DNA of 64,000 bases, from contig JACSVZ010000004.1 in NCBI GenBank assembly GCA_014706295.1, positions 88,109,047-88,173,046 of the forward strand, in the 5' to 3' direction. The DNA is from Lycocorax pyrrhopterus obiensis. Taxonomy: Eukaryota > Chordata > Aves > Passeriformes > Paradisaeidae. Each line of letters opens with the position of its first letter. Position 1 is the stretch's first letter. Made by a program: the position numbers and the translations under genes. The notes beneath the pieces are model-generated. The model was not told the origin of the DNA and did no database searches. It was given only the letters and a program-made list of their open reading frames with translations. Below, in pieces: positions 1-13,700 of the stretch.

Positions 1-2176
1 CAGCCACTTAATAGCGGTGGCTGCAGGACACATGTGGGCATTATATAATCAGAACAACCCAAACTTGTAGACCTTGCTTGTAAGGAGTTCAGTCTTCTGC
101 AGAGGAACAATTGAAAGACATCACAATGTACTTACAGTGATAAGCATACATGTAAATTGGCTCATCAGTTATCTTAGTTCAGCTTCCTTTTCTGCAAAGT
201 ACCGTGATTTATGACATAGTCATGCTAGTTACTTTCTTATAATTATAATCACCTTATGAGCATTTACAAACATGCAATACATGCATCACTGTGCTAATTC
301 CTACCTAACAGGTGGAACAGGTGGGAAACCCCTTCTGCTATCGCAATAACATTCATTGTTATTTAGGTGTGGCTTTCCTGGACCAGGAAGGAGCTGTGAA
401 GGGAGATGCTCTACCTAGCAATCAAGGCCTCTGTGTGAGATGTTATATATACACAAAATAAAACATGGTCTCTGTGCTGTAGACTGTGTTAACAAACATA
501 CCTACAACTTCAAAGGGTTCTTGGAAGGGTGGCAGTGGTATGCCCTGGAGATGGATTCACTTGACACCACCTGTATTTGTCTCCACAATGTATTTCCTCC
601 TCTATCCATTAAGCTTTTCCTGCAAGAAAATCTCTTGTCAACACCTGACGTATACCCCATTAGAGACTGTGTACAAGTGCTATCCCCCCACTTGGCTGGG
701 CTGCCATTCCTTTTTCTAAGACCTATTTCTGGTTTTTGGGCTTTTCCTTCTCTGAGGTTACTCCTAATTGCTACTCTTCTGACTCTCACCTTCTCCGTCT
801 CTCTTTGAACAACAACCTTTTCTACATAGCCCTTGTATTTCTCTTCTCTGAGTTATCCCTTAGATTTTAGCTGTTTGTGCTCTCATTCTTCAGACCTTAG
901 CTGGGATTTCTTTTAGTGAATGAGATGATGTCATACAAGCCCATGTTTTAATTCCTTTACAGATACTATATTCACAATGTGGAATGCAGGATACTTTTTG
1001 TAAAGAGCAGGTACAAACATGCACAGAAGTAGCTTTAAGTTTTAGATCTACCTCTTTCATTATCCCTTTCTGGCAATATTTCACTTTTCTACATTTTTAG
1101 GAAAAGCTTTTCTCTCCCTGTCTTCTCCGCTTTTTTGTCCTCCATTTCTTTGAGACACAAGAAACAGAAAGGAAGAAGACTGCATCTTTGACAGTGTAAA
1201 TCTATTTATGAACCATATAAGCCAAAGCTTATCACATATCAACAATATATTATCCCCAAAGACTTTCTTCCCAAGCACTGTAGGCCTAAATCTCTGATGG
1301 ACTCACTGATTTTCTCTACGTGTTCTCTTACACATCTTTTGAGCTGAACAGAAGACTACGCTTGGTGTGGTGAATTCTTCCTGATCAGCTGTTGGCAAGT
1401 AGCAGTTTCCATGCAGACAGGCTGCATGTACAGCTGTTTAGGGCAAAACTGAAAATATTTAAATAGTTATTCAGATTACTCACTGTCCTAAGTACGGTGA
1501 GAAATACAAAAACTGTGTCCATTTACTGAACTGCTCTGTAACAAAGCTCACAGAATAGTCTGCCAGCTGACAAGCAATTTAACTTGAAGGCTGCTGCCAG
1601 CTACATCAAATACATGCTTTTCTTTTAAACTGCTGAGATCAATAATTGTACATCTGATGGCAGAATGAAATCAGTGTCCTGAGCTGAGCCTGTACTGTTC
1701 TTTTTATCTCGCTGAACCTCATCCCTGACGCATCAGCAGAGCTTGACTTCCCTCGCTGGATTGCTAGTTGCAGCAATTTTTTAGCATATGTGTTGTAGTC
1801 AGTAGCCACAGAAGGTTAGGGTGACCTATCAAACACAATTTATTTAAACAAAGATTTGAGTGAAAAATGGAAATAGTGTCTTATATTAAAACAGTTATCT
1901 ACACAAATCTTTCAATATAAACCATTTACAAACCAGCCTATGCTCACTAACTGCTCACCTCTGAGCAGAATATCTTAAATAACCCCTTTTGAGAGGTACA
2001 CTTTAGACTATCAGTTGCCTCATGTATCACACTCTTATATTGGCTTTGCACTTGGAGATACTGTGCAATTGTTGATGTATTTTATTTTGGTAATATCATT
2101 GTGATTATGCTTCTGTATAACATAACACATGGCAAAGCAGAATAAATGCATCCTTCATCCTTGTTATGAATCTTCC
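1..2176. other. AT-rich DNA without recognised gene
   Basis: I see no repeat family, RNA gene or convincing exon here. A 122-codon plus-strand frame at 440-808 is the longest open frame, but two other frames overlap it on both strands, it has no domain I recognise, and it lacks codon bias or flanking splice signals that would set it apart. It is best treated as a chance frame. Confidence 0.6.
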
Positions 2177-2198
2177 CTCTCTCTCTCTCTCTCTCTCT
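2177..2198. repeat. (CT)11 microsatellite
   Basis: Eleven uninterrupted CT units, preceded by a short pyrimidine lead-in. This is a simple dinucleotide repeat, likely polymorphic in length. Confidence 0.95.
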
Positions 2199-4129
2199 AA
2201 GTGTGCTATCAGTGTAAAACAGCCATCTCTTAACTCTCTCTCTGCTCTTTTCCTCTGTGTTCATCATGCAGTGCTATTGTAACTAATGGACAGGCCATTT
2301 AGATTAGATAGTAGAAAGGAAGTTACTTGAATCATGATATCATAAGGCTCACTTATATGCCCAGTAGATATAAAAGTGATTGAAAGCACAGAGGGACAGG
2401 CAATTGCTGGGTTTCCTTTATACTCAGTGCAAAGAAGTGACTGCTTCTGGTATGTCATTCGACCTAGATATAGAGATGCAAAATAATTAATAAACAATTT
2501 ATTCTGAAGTGTTTACTTCTTCTCATTGACTGTAAAGAGACATTAATAAAACAGTTCAGACTTAAATAATACTTAGCTAATGCTAATGTTGATACTAATA
2601 AATACATTCCAAAATGGAATTCTGTTGCCTAATTTAGGTGTTGAATGTCCTCTTGAGTTCAAGACATCCCTGTCCCCAGTTGTTTGCAAAGAAAGATATA
2701 CGTTTCTAAATAGGCTCCGTGTCATTCCTGCCTACTCCATGTGAGTGGCTTAGACATCCTGGAAAATCTCAAATAGGTGTAGACATTATATGTTTAGATA
2801 CTTGGATTACTTTTGAGACATATGAAATGATGAATTATACCCACAATATCAAAATTACCTTTAGAGGTTGCCTCAGAAAGACTTTCAGCTTTGAAATAAA
2901 AGGTCAGTGGAATCTCTCTCAGATTTAACTAATAGGCCACTATTACATAACGAATGCAACTGTTTAGGGGCTGATTTTGTTACCACACTGGAAAATACCA
3001 AGTGCAATACCATTGAAGTTTAACTACAGTGATAGAGGCTAGAATTAAGGCAGAATCAGATCCCACAGAAAATATTCACAACTTCAATGATAAAATGCAA
3101 ATTACTTTCTTTGAGGTTACAAAAGTTTATGACTTACTATTGGTGAGTACAGAGCAATGGTCCTTGAAATTGTATACATTTAATATACCCCAAAACTCAG
3201 TACCGTTACTACTGTTCTCTTAAAACCCCTTAATTGATCGAGTATGTTTAAAGAGGTACTTTGATTTCACTGCTGTCATTCCATATCATTATTTACACTA
3301 CATAATAAAGTTTTCAAACTAAGAAAAGCATTTTTTGTTTTATTAAGCATAGACTGCTAAATTAAATATAGACAAGTGTGTTACAGATTGTCTATGTATA
3401 AAATCTATAGCCGTTATGAAAGAAGATGTTGCTCTTCCAGAATGAAATTACTGGCAGATTTTTAGTGTAATTGCAAGATTTGTGGTTTATATCTTTTTTT
3501 TTAAAGACTTCAGATGACTAACTAGCCTGAGCTCAAGGTTATACTTTTAGAGGAAGTAGCATTCATGCACAGGAATATAAATTGGATATAGATTTTTCTT
3601 TGCATATTTCTGAACTGTCTTTGAAAAAATGAAAAGAAATATACCCTAAAAGAAGTAAGTAGAAAAGAAAACAAATAAACCTAATCAGGACAATTTTTAC
3701 AAAATTTTGGTAGTTCTGATAGAAGTAGCTATAAATTAAATGGTTTCATGAGGACCATGTCTCTACCTGCAAAAAGAACAGAAATAGATTAATCACAGCT
3801 TGTGAATAGTTGAAACAAGTCTTATATTTTGACTGTGTGTGTGGACATGCAATTAAAGCATGTTAATACATTTTCTTTTAGTTTTGTTTACGCAATATCA
3901 CCTTCAGTGCTAGGCAGAAGGAAAAAATAAAGATGTCAGAGAGAGTTCTTATATTCAATTATCCATAGGTGTTACATATTTGCACCTATTTCATTTAGAA
4001 GATTTGTGCTATGCACTGTTCCTTGAAAATCAGAAATTTATGTTACTAAATATTAATGATTTTAATAGTAAACAATAATAATAATAATTGATTTTTAATG
4101 TATGTGCATATTTGAAAGACTCACATGCA
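2199..4129. other. AT-rich DNA, short AAT run near its end
   Basis: No gene is recognised. The only structure I can point to is a short (AAT)n run at about 4074-4089, just upstream of the CR1 copy that follows. Open frames here are 77 codons or less and show no domain. Confidence 0.6.
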
Positions 4130-4320
4130 CACAGAATCATGTAGGTTGGAAGGGACTGTGGAAATTCATTTAGTCCCATCAGGTCTTGAAAACCTGCAAA
4201 AGCAGGGATAGCACATCTCCTCTGGTTGATTTCCCTCACAGCCTGGCTGTCCTCAAAGCTCCTCCTTCCTTACCAGGTGATGGAGTGTCCCACCCACAGC
4301 AGAGGGATAGGTCGTAGCCA
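4130..4320 (-). mobile_element. CR1 LINE 3' fragment, diverged
   Basis: The left edge reads as the reverse complement of a CR1 3' terminus: 'cagaatcatgtaggttgga' followed by the 'agggac...' block and a degraded 'tttagtccc' stretch. The element is therefore on the minus strand and only its 3' untranslated end is present. Divergence is high, with a single tail unit and many differences from younger copies in the window, and the right end becomes unrecognisable after about 4320. CR1 copies are typically 5'-truncated and lack target-site duplications, so no exact insertion boundary can be given. Confidence 0.7.
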
Positions 4321-5524
4321 GCAGGCATTCAGGCACTGCCCACCTTTTACCAGGTATGTGTGCACCATTTAAATCAAGGCAAACGTTTATTTACATTGTC
4401 CTGAAGTACCTCAGTAAAATTCATGTATTATTGAATGTTTTGGGGATTGGTTATGCTGGCCTAACAGAGTGAGGAAAATTCAAAGGAATGAATTTGATAG
4501 CTTTAGTAATGTAAAAACTTTTCACAGTTTTCAAATAGAAATCAAGAAGCGGGTGTCCCTTCCCTTTCTGGTATGTGGTCTTTATTTCTCATATCTGGTT
4601 GTACAATGTTTATTCCAGCTGCTCCTTATGGATTGTGTCTCTCCATTCCAGACATTTTGCCAGGTTGTAGCTGCCAGTATAAGCTAATAAACTCAATTTT
4701 AGAGTTGATTTTTGGTAATATAACGAGACATAGTTCAGAACTTACGTGAGATTTGATTATGGTAATTTCTTAGCAACTGATCCTGGAAATTTAAATAATT
4801 TTTCTGACCTACTTCAATATGCTCTTTTTATACTACGTAATTCCCTTTGCCTTAAGATACATCACATTTCTCTTCAAGAACACATTTAGGGTGGGTTTCA
4901 TCTGAACAAATGTAGATACCTATAGTACTTTGTGAATTAGTCACCTGAACCTCCCTTTATAGTCATTGCAGAGAAATAGACATCCCCAGGGTGTGATGTG
5001 TATTATCCTGCACTACACACTGGAAACAGCTCAGATGAATAACTCTCATGTGTTCCTGTTGCTCTACATCAATTATATGGGAAGGCCAGAGTGAGAAGCT
5101 CAGATGCAAATGTCCATACTGTAGCTATTTGAACTTATGAAAAATAAATTCTACCCAAAGATCAGCTGCCAAGCTCATGGTTAGAGTTTGTTTTCATTTT
5201 TAATACAATTTAAATTTTATTTAATTTTTATTTTTGCCCCTACATATAATAAAATGAAATTTTCACATTTGAATAAATCATTCTCTAACTCTGAAGCATC
5301 ATTTTTTAAGGTTACTCTTTTGAGTCAGATTGAACACTCTACTTGCAGAGTGTGAATTACTCATGCTTTATATGGTATCAACATATGCATGTATTAGTCC
5401 TATTTCTCCAAGCAATGATTTAGGACAGAATTGTATAAATATTTTGAGATGAGATTTTCCAGTGCCTTTTCTGAATAAGTAATATGAACAATAACAATAT
5501 TAAAATTATAATAATATTGATTTA
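4321..5524. other. AT-rich DNA, nothing recognised
   Basis: No open frame above 72 codons and no repeat motif that I recognise. The stretch 5180-5270 is markedly AT-rich, with many A/T homopolymer runs. Confidence 0.55.
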
Positions 5525-5544
5525 TTAATAATAATAATAATAAT
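5525..5544. repeat. (TAA)n microsatellite in an AT-rich block
   Basis: About six to seven TAA units are visible, inside a wider A/T block (about 5480-5580) that contains further ATA and AAT repeats. Confidence 0.85.
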
Positions 5545-5710
5545 GAGATATCAACATTAGTGTTTTAAAATAAACATTGACTAGGCTAAAACTTCAATGT
5601 TTTATTTTATTCTGTAGAAAAAGATCTGATTCTGGAATCTGTTCTCACTTTTATGTGCTGAAAAGAACAGAATAAAGTTTGGTTAGGTGACCTTCAAGAT
5701 CTTCTGACAA

Positions 5711-5714
<4 letters not shown>

Positions 5715-5749
<35 letters not shown>
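5715..5749. repeat. (TA)17.5 microsatellite
   Basis: Thirty-five bases of uninterrupted alternating T and A, the longest pure dinucleotide run in the window. Such self-complementary runs can extrude as cruciforms and are often length-variable. Confidence 0.97.
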
Positions 5750-5753
<4 letters not shown>

Positions 5754-7599
5754 TTTTGACAGCTTATAAAATCCTACACTTCCGTTTGCTAATAGTACCG
5801 TATCTGTAGGAACATGCAAGTAATTTATTTCAAGAGACAACTGATGCCATTTGAGTTCTGATGCTTGTTGCTGTGGATGTTAAAGTGCAGACATTTTTTG
5901 ACCCAGGTAAAATCACTTTCATTATGTTTCTTCACCTGAACTGGAGAACACATGCCCTCTAAATTCCGTCTTAGTTTGTGAGCCCTGCAATGTATGACTT
6001 ATGAAAGCAGGTGTCTCACTCTTTGAGATCAGTCCTTTGTGCACCCATCACCTTTGTTTTATAGACATTTATATAATTTATATTTATTTCTAGGTTCTTT
6101 TAGAGAAGACACTAATTTGCTTGATGATTTTATTTAACTTCAATCCATACTCAACATTTTCTGTATATGCCTAGATTTTATGAAGTGCTAATGTTAAAGT
6201 TTTTGTGGCAATTTACAGGAAAATGAAGAAAATGAACTGGCTGATGACTTATTTAGTGGTAGATTAACTCAGGGAGTGTTATTATGCATTTGCAATTTCT
6301 TTGTTCTTGTTATAAGATATAGTCCCTCCTAAGTTTTAAATGCACCATTTGTTCTGTCCCTATTGTTTGTTCCTGGTACCTGTAATTCTTTAGGCACTGA
6401 CTGCTCATCTGAGCATGTGTGGCACTGCATGCTCTGTGCTGAGCAGATCAGCACCTACCTCAGGACTGAGTGTGATTAGGATCCAGAGTCAGGTTGAACA
6501 GATTGCAGAGTTCTCAACTGGCCTGGATTGATAGGCATTTGCAAAGCCTTTGTACCATGCACTCTCAGTGCATGGGTAGCAGTGATTTTATGGTTAGTGT
6601 CCCATCCTACTAACCTGACCATTAATTTTCTCTTGCTTTAAGGATAGCACTTACTCCATGTGTCCTACATCCTGGCAGAACTTTTCTTTATGGCATTTTC
6701 ATCATCGGATGCTTATGACTGGATTTTTCTCTAGTTGTTATTGGGAAAAACAAATTAAAAACAAACAAACAAACTCAACCAACAACAAAAAATACCCAAA
6801 ACCAAAAAGCCTCAACTAAAACCTTCTAAGTAATAGAAAAAACCTGCATCTTCTAGTTCATACCCTAGGAAACAGAGTCTTTCTCTCCCTCCTACCATTC
6901 CCTACAATGATACTGTGCACAGTCGTTTTGCTTTGGCTTCCCTTTGATGGGACTCCCCTCACAGACTGGAGAAGCATGTACATGGAACAAATAATTTTGA
7001 AAGACAGTAGGACAGCCAGATAAAGAAGACACTGAATTTAGGGTTCCCTACCCCAGAGGAGCACTCCAGCCTTAGGGCAGTTATATTATGTGAAGTGTGG
7101 AGCCACCAAGTAGTCCTTTGATAAGTGTGTCCTGCTCAGTGTGGACTGCATGGAGGAGACAGTGTGTCATTCCCTAGCTCTGTTCTCAGCACAGATGTGT
7201 GTGATATTTAACTGGCCTTCCTACAAGTCCTTTGCTGCATCTGAATATAATATCTCTCAAGGACTTCATAGCTCTCTATCTCCTAGTCAAGAGGACTCAC
7301 TTGTCCTTTAGTTGCTTGCTGATGAGATGATTTTTGTGTTGGTAGCAGGTATTTGCTAGTATTTTACCATCAAGTGCTTTGCAAGCATTTAAAAATGTAT
7401 TTGCAAAATAAAGCAAAATGCAGTATTTGGAAGGGTGCTTGCCCAATCGTCCATCCCTGCATTATGCGCAAGTGAAAATTCTGCAGTCAACAGGCATACT
7501 GAAATCCTCCTACTGCTTTTGTCCAAGTGCTGCATTCTCTATTCACACATATAACATGGAAAATTGAGCACCTTTTCACTCTTGCAGGCAATAAGTTCA
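5750..7599. other. AT-rich DNA with an A-rich/AAAC stretch
   Basis: No gene is recognised. An A-rich segment at about 6747-6810 contains AAAC units and looks like a degenerate poly-A or simple repeat. No LINE body could be identified next to it. Confidence 0.55.
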
Positions 7600-7940
7600 C
7601 AGAATCATTTCGTGTTTTGGGTTGGAAGGGACCTTAAAGATCATCTCGTTCCAACTCCCCAACCGTCAGCAAAGACACCTTCCACTAGATCAAGATGCTA
7701 GGGCCCCATCCAACCCGGCCTTGAATTCTTCCAGGGATGGGACATTCACAGCTTCTCTGGGCAACTCATGCCAGTGCCTTGCCACCCTCACAGCAAAGAA
7801 TTTTTTTCCTATTATCTAATTATTCCTATTATCTAATCCAAACTACACCCTTTCAGTTTAAAGCCATTTCTCCTTGTCCTAGCACTACGTGTTGTTGTAA
7901 AAAATCCCTATCCAGCTCTTCATTGTATCTGTCTATTTAG
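7600..7940 (-). mobile_element. CR1 LINE 3' fragment
   Basis: The plus strand starts with the inverted CR1 3' end ('gggttggaagggacctta', then 'aagatcatct') and continues through the inverted 3' region. Landmarks are the 'ccagggatgggacattcaca' block, the 'gccagtgccttgccaccctc' block and the 'cagtttaaagccat' block. The element lies on the minus strand, is 5'-truncated and is about 340 bases long. It contains a local direct duplication of a 13-base unit at 7808-7820 and 7825-7837, reported under findings. Open plus-strand frames inside it are antisense to CR1 and are not genes. Confidence 0.9.
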
Positions 7941-10757
7941 TGTTTATTCTTTTCTGACCCTGTCTATAAGCATAAAGAATCAGTAAAGTACAGATTCACA
8001 CTGTCGACTTTGGGCTGTTTTTTCGTGACCATTAGGAATTTGTTTGTGCCAACATAGCTGGTATACCAATGGGTACTGAGCAGTAACAAGCTTTACCTAC
8101 TGCTACTTTAGGCTAACTTTTCTAATGGTATATGCTGTCTGTCTTCCTTGTTTTGTGTTCCATTCTGTATCTGTTAATGGAAGAAATCATTTCCATGCCA
8201 CTAAAAAAAGAAAACCACTGTTTTTCTCGTTTTTGGGTAATTGCTGAGACATTGTTTATACTTTCCTGCAGGTCTTTCTTCTCTTCTTTCTCATTGTATT
8301 TACTTATTTTTCATGGCATATGAATCTCTACTTTAAACCAGACCTTTCATTCAGTGCCATAATTAATATCCTGTGCTGCTGAACCATATTTTTCTGCCAC
8401 TGTAGCAATTGTTTGTACCTTTTCAAGGCTATGTTAAAATCTTTGAGATCATCATTATATTGTTGACCAAGTTCTTCCCTCCTCTTCCTTTGTATTTGGC
8501 TTGTTGTGCAATGGCTCCATCCCAGGGCTCTGCAGAACAACGATTATATTTTCCTCTCTTTATATGCTGTCTCCTACGTCAATTTTTCACAGTCACAGTA
8601 TAATGTTCTTTTGCTTTGCTGATGGCTCCTAGCTCCCTCTCTCTGTTTCCTGATACTTCAGCTGCAGCCTATGTTTTGTCGCAGTGTTTGGCAGAAATTC
8701 AGAACTGTACACCTTAATTTTAAAGTGAATTTGAACAAGATGGAAGTAAAACTGATTATCTCATGGCAAAAGATTGCAACAGCCCCTTCTGCAACCATGT
8801 AATTTAATAGTCCAGTGTTGTCTCTTCACTTAAAGATTTCAATATTGGTTTTGGATCAATGTTTTTAAAATAAAGACTAAGTAATGGATATATTCTGACA
8901 AGAGACGGGTTTATCACTTAAAGAATCCTGCTGAAGAGAAACCATTTATATTCTGTTGCCAGAGTGATGATGTTTTAGTCATTGACAATGTTAATCCTGT
9001 ATTACTCAAAGAATGTGCTTATGCTGATGTTAGGAGTATACTTAGTCCAAATGCTTCTTCCCAATTTATTAAGCTATTCCAAGTTGCTAAACCAAACTGC
9101 TTTTCTCTAGATTATTCAGTGTTCTCTTTCTAAATTTAATTTTAAATTTAAAAGTTCTTGTTGACTTATTTCATAAGCTAATTAGAGACCGTTTTAGTGA
9201 CCTTGCCAGTGCAGTTTTTCTTTCAAGGAGAGCAGGATATCACATTTTTCCTCATGGAATTTTTCAGTCTTCAATGTTTGTCTTGATGATTTTGCCTGCA
9301 AGTTTATTAATACCTGTGTGAACTAGTATTTGACCCTCTGATATTAAAATTACAGTTGAAACCTTACATCATTTATTGTGGTACAAGGAAATGCTTGTGA
9401 TATAACAGACTCAAAATTGCAAAGGAAAGAGTCAATTAGGAAAATATTGATTCTCCATTAGAAATTGCAGTACAATGTTTCCTTTAAAAAGTTCAAAAAG
9501 CTGCTGAAGCCCTGCTTTTCTTGAGTCTGTATTTTGTGTCATCTTGTTGCAACAACAGTTCTTATACTCCAAACACTTCTGTGTGGGTTTGACTTAATTC
9601 TGATGAACAATTGCTTTGATCACAGCTGGGTTATGCAAATCGATGGGGCCTAAACGCATGCAGTGCTTTATACTGTGTTTGCTTCAGAAAGAACCCGGGA
9701 CATTTGCAAAGGTTATGTTTTTCTCACCTCCCTCCTCTTTTATTCCGTCTTCTCTCTTCCTTTCATGTACCTTTAGCTTAGATTCTTAACTTTTCCCCCT
9801 ATTCCCTCATGGTCAAATAAGTCTTTTGTTTGAAAGAAATGAATCCTTTATCTCTTTATTAGTCAGATTTTGAAATTTAGCTGGGGACCTAGATTCTGCC
9901 TTACCAGTTAAGCAGTTTATGTTGCTTAAACAAGAAAACCTGTGCTGAAGTTATTAGTTCTTGAAAACTTATGAAGTAACAATGTTTTATTATTTTGCTG
10001 AAGAGGGAATAGAAAGCACTGATGAGCTACATGAGCTTGTTGACAAAGTAAGAGAAGCTGACTAAATAATAATTCAGTAGTCCTTGAAGAAAGAAAAGTG
10101 CAGAAAGGGAGAGGAAGCAGCCTGACAGATCCCCATATGTAGTCTGCTGTTTGTTTGCCTGCTGTTGTAATTGTTCTCATTCATGTTCTTTGCCTGCCTT
10201 TATTTGCCACGTTTAAATGAATTTAAATTGTGAAGAGTATCATGACTATTGGCATTGCTTCTTATCAGCCAATAAACCCCTAAAGGTATTTAGATGTACT
10301 GTGTCCAGTGTACATGACATATAAAGTGTCTGGGTAAAACTACTGTTTCAGATTTACAATTAAGGAAGATAAAAATTCTCTTTTTCACATTAATGTGCAA
10401 AAAATAAAGGTTATTTTCTTTTCTATTTTGGATATTTTTCATGATAGTGTCTATGGGTTAGGTAATTGATCAAGTAAAAGACCTAAGTGCATCAGCAATC
10501 AGAGACTATTGTGGCTTCCTGAAAGGAAACTGCACACCAGAGGCTGGCTGTCTCCAAGTGCATGCACAGGAAGTACTAAGCCATTGGTAGCAGCCTCCTG
10601 ACATCCTACCCAAACATGTCAGTGTCTCCCTAAAGCGCAGCTCTCACTGGTGTCCTTTTTCAGCATTCAAGAAAATAACAAGTTTTTTTCTCTGTTTCAA
10701 TTCTCAACTACAATACCTTGTCAATAGATATCTGACATTAGTATTACAAAGAGATTT
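7941..10757. other. AT-rich DNA, nothing recognised
   Basis: Frames up to 84 codons occur on both strands without recognisable domains. I see no transposon ends, RNA gene or clear exon. The block 9120-9160 is a run of A/T palindromes. Confidence 0.55.
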
Positions 10758-10771
10758 GGGGTGGGGTGGGG
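10758..10771 (+). repeat. (GGGGT)3 G-rich motif
   Basis: Three GGGG runs separated by single T bases, flanked by T-rich sequence. Only three runs are present, so this falls short of a canonical four-run intramolecular quadruplex. Confidence 0.85.
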
Positions 10772-13700
10772 TGTGATTTGTTTGTTTTTTGTTTTTAATT
10801 GAGAGTGGTTTCACCTTATGTATTATTTATAGTAATTACTGAAGCCAGACACTTAAAGAGAAGAGCCTCTTTACCCAGTCCTAGGGAGGATCCTTGAACC
10901 TGGATTCTGTGTGGATGATGTTATCTTCTGAACTCTCCATCCTGACACTGGGAGAGACACTTGCCCATCTGCATTTCCTATGCCTCAGAGCTAGACAGGT
11001 ACCTTCGGGCTCTGGGAGAAGAATTCCAGATATCATACAGACAGTGAGAAAACCCAGACAAATTCTGGGAGTAGAGAATAGGGAAAGAGGAAGATCAGAA
11101 GACAGCACATTGCTGCAGACCAACTCATGAAGAGTAATTATTAGTGCATGAATCAGTAACTGTCAGTGAATAGGTAAGTCATGCTTGTACAATACTTGAA
11201 CTGAAGCAAAAGCCTAATCTCCTTCACTTGCTTATCAGTGCCCATGCAGAATCTTCATGGGCCTGCCTGGCAGAACAGAATATCCTGAAGCATCCTTGTC
11301 TATACCTATTGAAAACCAGTAGGATTCCTCTGGGCATTTGGATAAAAGAGCATGGAACACGAGGAAGCTGAATTGTGCAACACTTCTCATGCCTGCTTAA
11401 AGAAATTTGTAGCATGAGCAACCCATACCAGAGGTAGGCTAAAGGCAAATATGAAGCAAATCCTCTGGCAGAAGCAGTTTATGTATCTCTACATATGTTG
11501 CCTTTGGCCTTCAGAAAATAGCAAGAGAACATCAACTGCTGGGGAAAAAAGGGCTATTCTGTGTCCCAAACAGTAAAGTCATTAGGTACACTGGTAAGTC
11601 CATTGGTTTCAAAAGTACTAGTGTCTTGTTTAAAGTTAATATAATGCATATTTTTGTATATACAACATATATTTTTATACGCACTGTAAGACTGGGATCA
11701 GGTACTCAATCTACCCTGAACACATATTCTATTTGGATTCTATTCAGTATTACTAAAATGAGTGATCTTATCTAGGAAGAACTTGCTGTATGCTCTAGTC
11801 AATGTCCTCACACTTACCTTCACTATGTGCAAGACCCTGAAATCAATTAAGGAATTAGGAGTTACATTTATAAAGTATAACCTGTAAGTCCACAGGGGCA
11901 TCACATTAGTCTGACCTAATGGAAGTTATTCCCTTTGTGAAAAAGTTGCAGACAATGCATTTTTATGTGTATTTGACTGCAGGCAACTTGATTTTAAGAA
12001 ACACCTTCCGTATATTTTTTCAACCACAAAAGGATATTGTTGCTTAGGTAAAACATGATATATGTTTTTCTATTTTATACTTTAGTCTTTTGAAAAGAAA
12101 ATTAAACAAGTGTGCTTATCCAGTTGTTATGGTTTCAGGCTGCCTTTAGTAAGCTATCATTTACCAAAGCATACCTCAAGGTACTGTCAAAAACAGTACT
12201 AAAATTTTGCTCCAAGTGAAATACATCGCATATTGATAAATTTTGCTGTAGTGCTCTGATTGCTGAGACTTTACAGTGATGGCATACGTAAATGGGTTTG
12301 TTCTTGGAAGATACTGAGATGCCATTAATGCCTCTTTCGACACAGTATGGGGTGACCTTGCTCATTTTTTTCCCATAGAAACAACTGCTTGTTCTGTATG
12401 TATGTCATGTTTCCTTGGGAGAACTCATTCAGGACAAAAGTGAAAAGCAAAGTTAATGCAGGTCAGTACAATATGCAGTATAGAAAGCGGCTGAAATACT
12501 ACATGACAGACTCAGCTAAACCTTTTAGATGTGCTTTGCTCAGTCACGTATCTCCCTTTGAGTTTTAAATTACCTTATTCATATGCTTTCAGATCTGCTT
12601 TTGCAAAGTCCTTCTCATTCTCAGTGCTGAGACCCTCCTCTCATGAAGGTACCATCAGGGTGAGTTTCCTACTATTTGTTCGCTTTTGGAATCAGCATCC
12701 CTAGTTTTGACAGAGATCAAAATACTTCAGACTCCTCTGCAATCCCAAAGGTCTTCTGGATATTTATTTTCTGTACCAAGTTTTCTCTCAAGTTTACAAA
12801 GTGTTTAATTAATGTACATATTTTGACACCTCATGACCTATCTGCTGCTTTCTTGTTTGTTGCCTTCACAGAGCTTTGATTTCTGCTCTCTGGCCAGAAC
12901 AGCTTCCTTACTGAGCAATGCTTTGGGTTTAGGACTTTTTTTGTCTTTCTGTTCTTCTTTTATAAAGGGTTGTGCCTATCTCCTGAGACTGCTGTGGAGC
13001 ACTTCAGAAAGTCACTGTAGAGTATCAGGCCTTTTAATTTCCTTTGTTTTGACTGTACTATGTTCTGATCCTGGTTTTATGTCCCCATACACTTAGTAGA
13101 GACTCCTTCTGATTTGAAGTGTATCTATGCTAACTGTGCATGGCTTTATTCCTAGAATTTGCATGCTTGTTTGATCTCATTGCCACTGGAACATCCGTGC
13201 AGCAACTGGAATTGTTTGCAAGTTTTCTTTAACTTTCTGCACTTTTCTAGTCAACTTGCTTCTACTCACACAAGTAAATGTAAGGATATGCAGAAGCGTG
13301 TGGATTGTTTTTTCTAGTCTGAAGGACTAAAGCTTTCAAAATTAATTCTCTTTGTTTCCTGAATATTCCCTATTGTGATGCTGATTGCTTGTCGCTGAAG
13401 CCGCTTGTTTTTACTATTTCATGCTAGCTTGCCTCTGATTCCTTTGACATTACCTGTTTACAAAGATCCTATGGCTGCTATTTACAGGATTCTGTGAGGC
13501 TCCTATTCCTGTAGTTTAACTGTGGCCCAAAATTTTTAGAACTTCTGTCTGTTGAAAGAAAATTTATGAAAGCTAACTCAATTCATTTCCATTGTATTGA
13601 AGTTTGAGGCAGTAATTTTTTTTGGTAATCTGCTTCATGAAGGGAGGATTTTAAACATAGAAAAACATTTAAAAAACAGTTTTCCTTTTTAACCATTGGA

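Noticed and set aside
440..808. 122-codon plus-strand open frame as a gene
   Set aside because: No recognisable domain, and overlapped by frames on both strands. In about 64 kb read in six frames, one frame of this length is expected by chance.
10758..10771. G-quadruplex at the GGGGT triple run
   Set aside because: Only three G-runs, so it does not meet the four-run rule without bulges.
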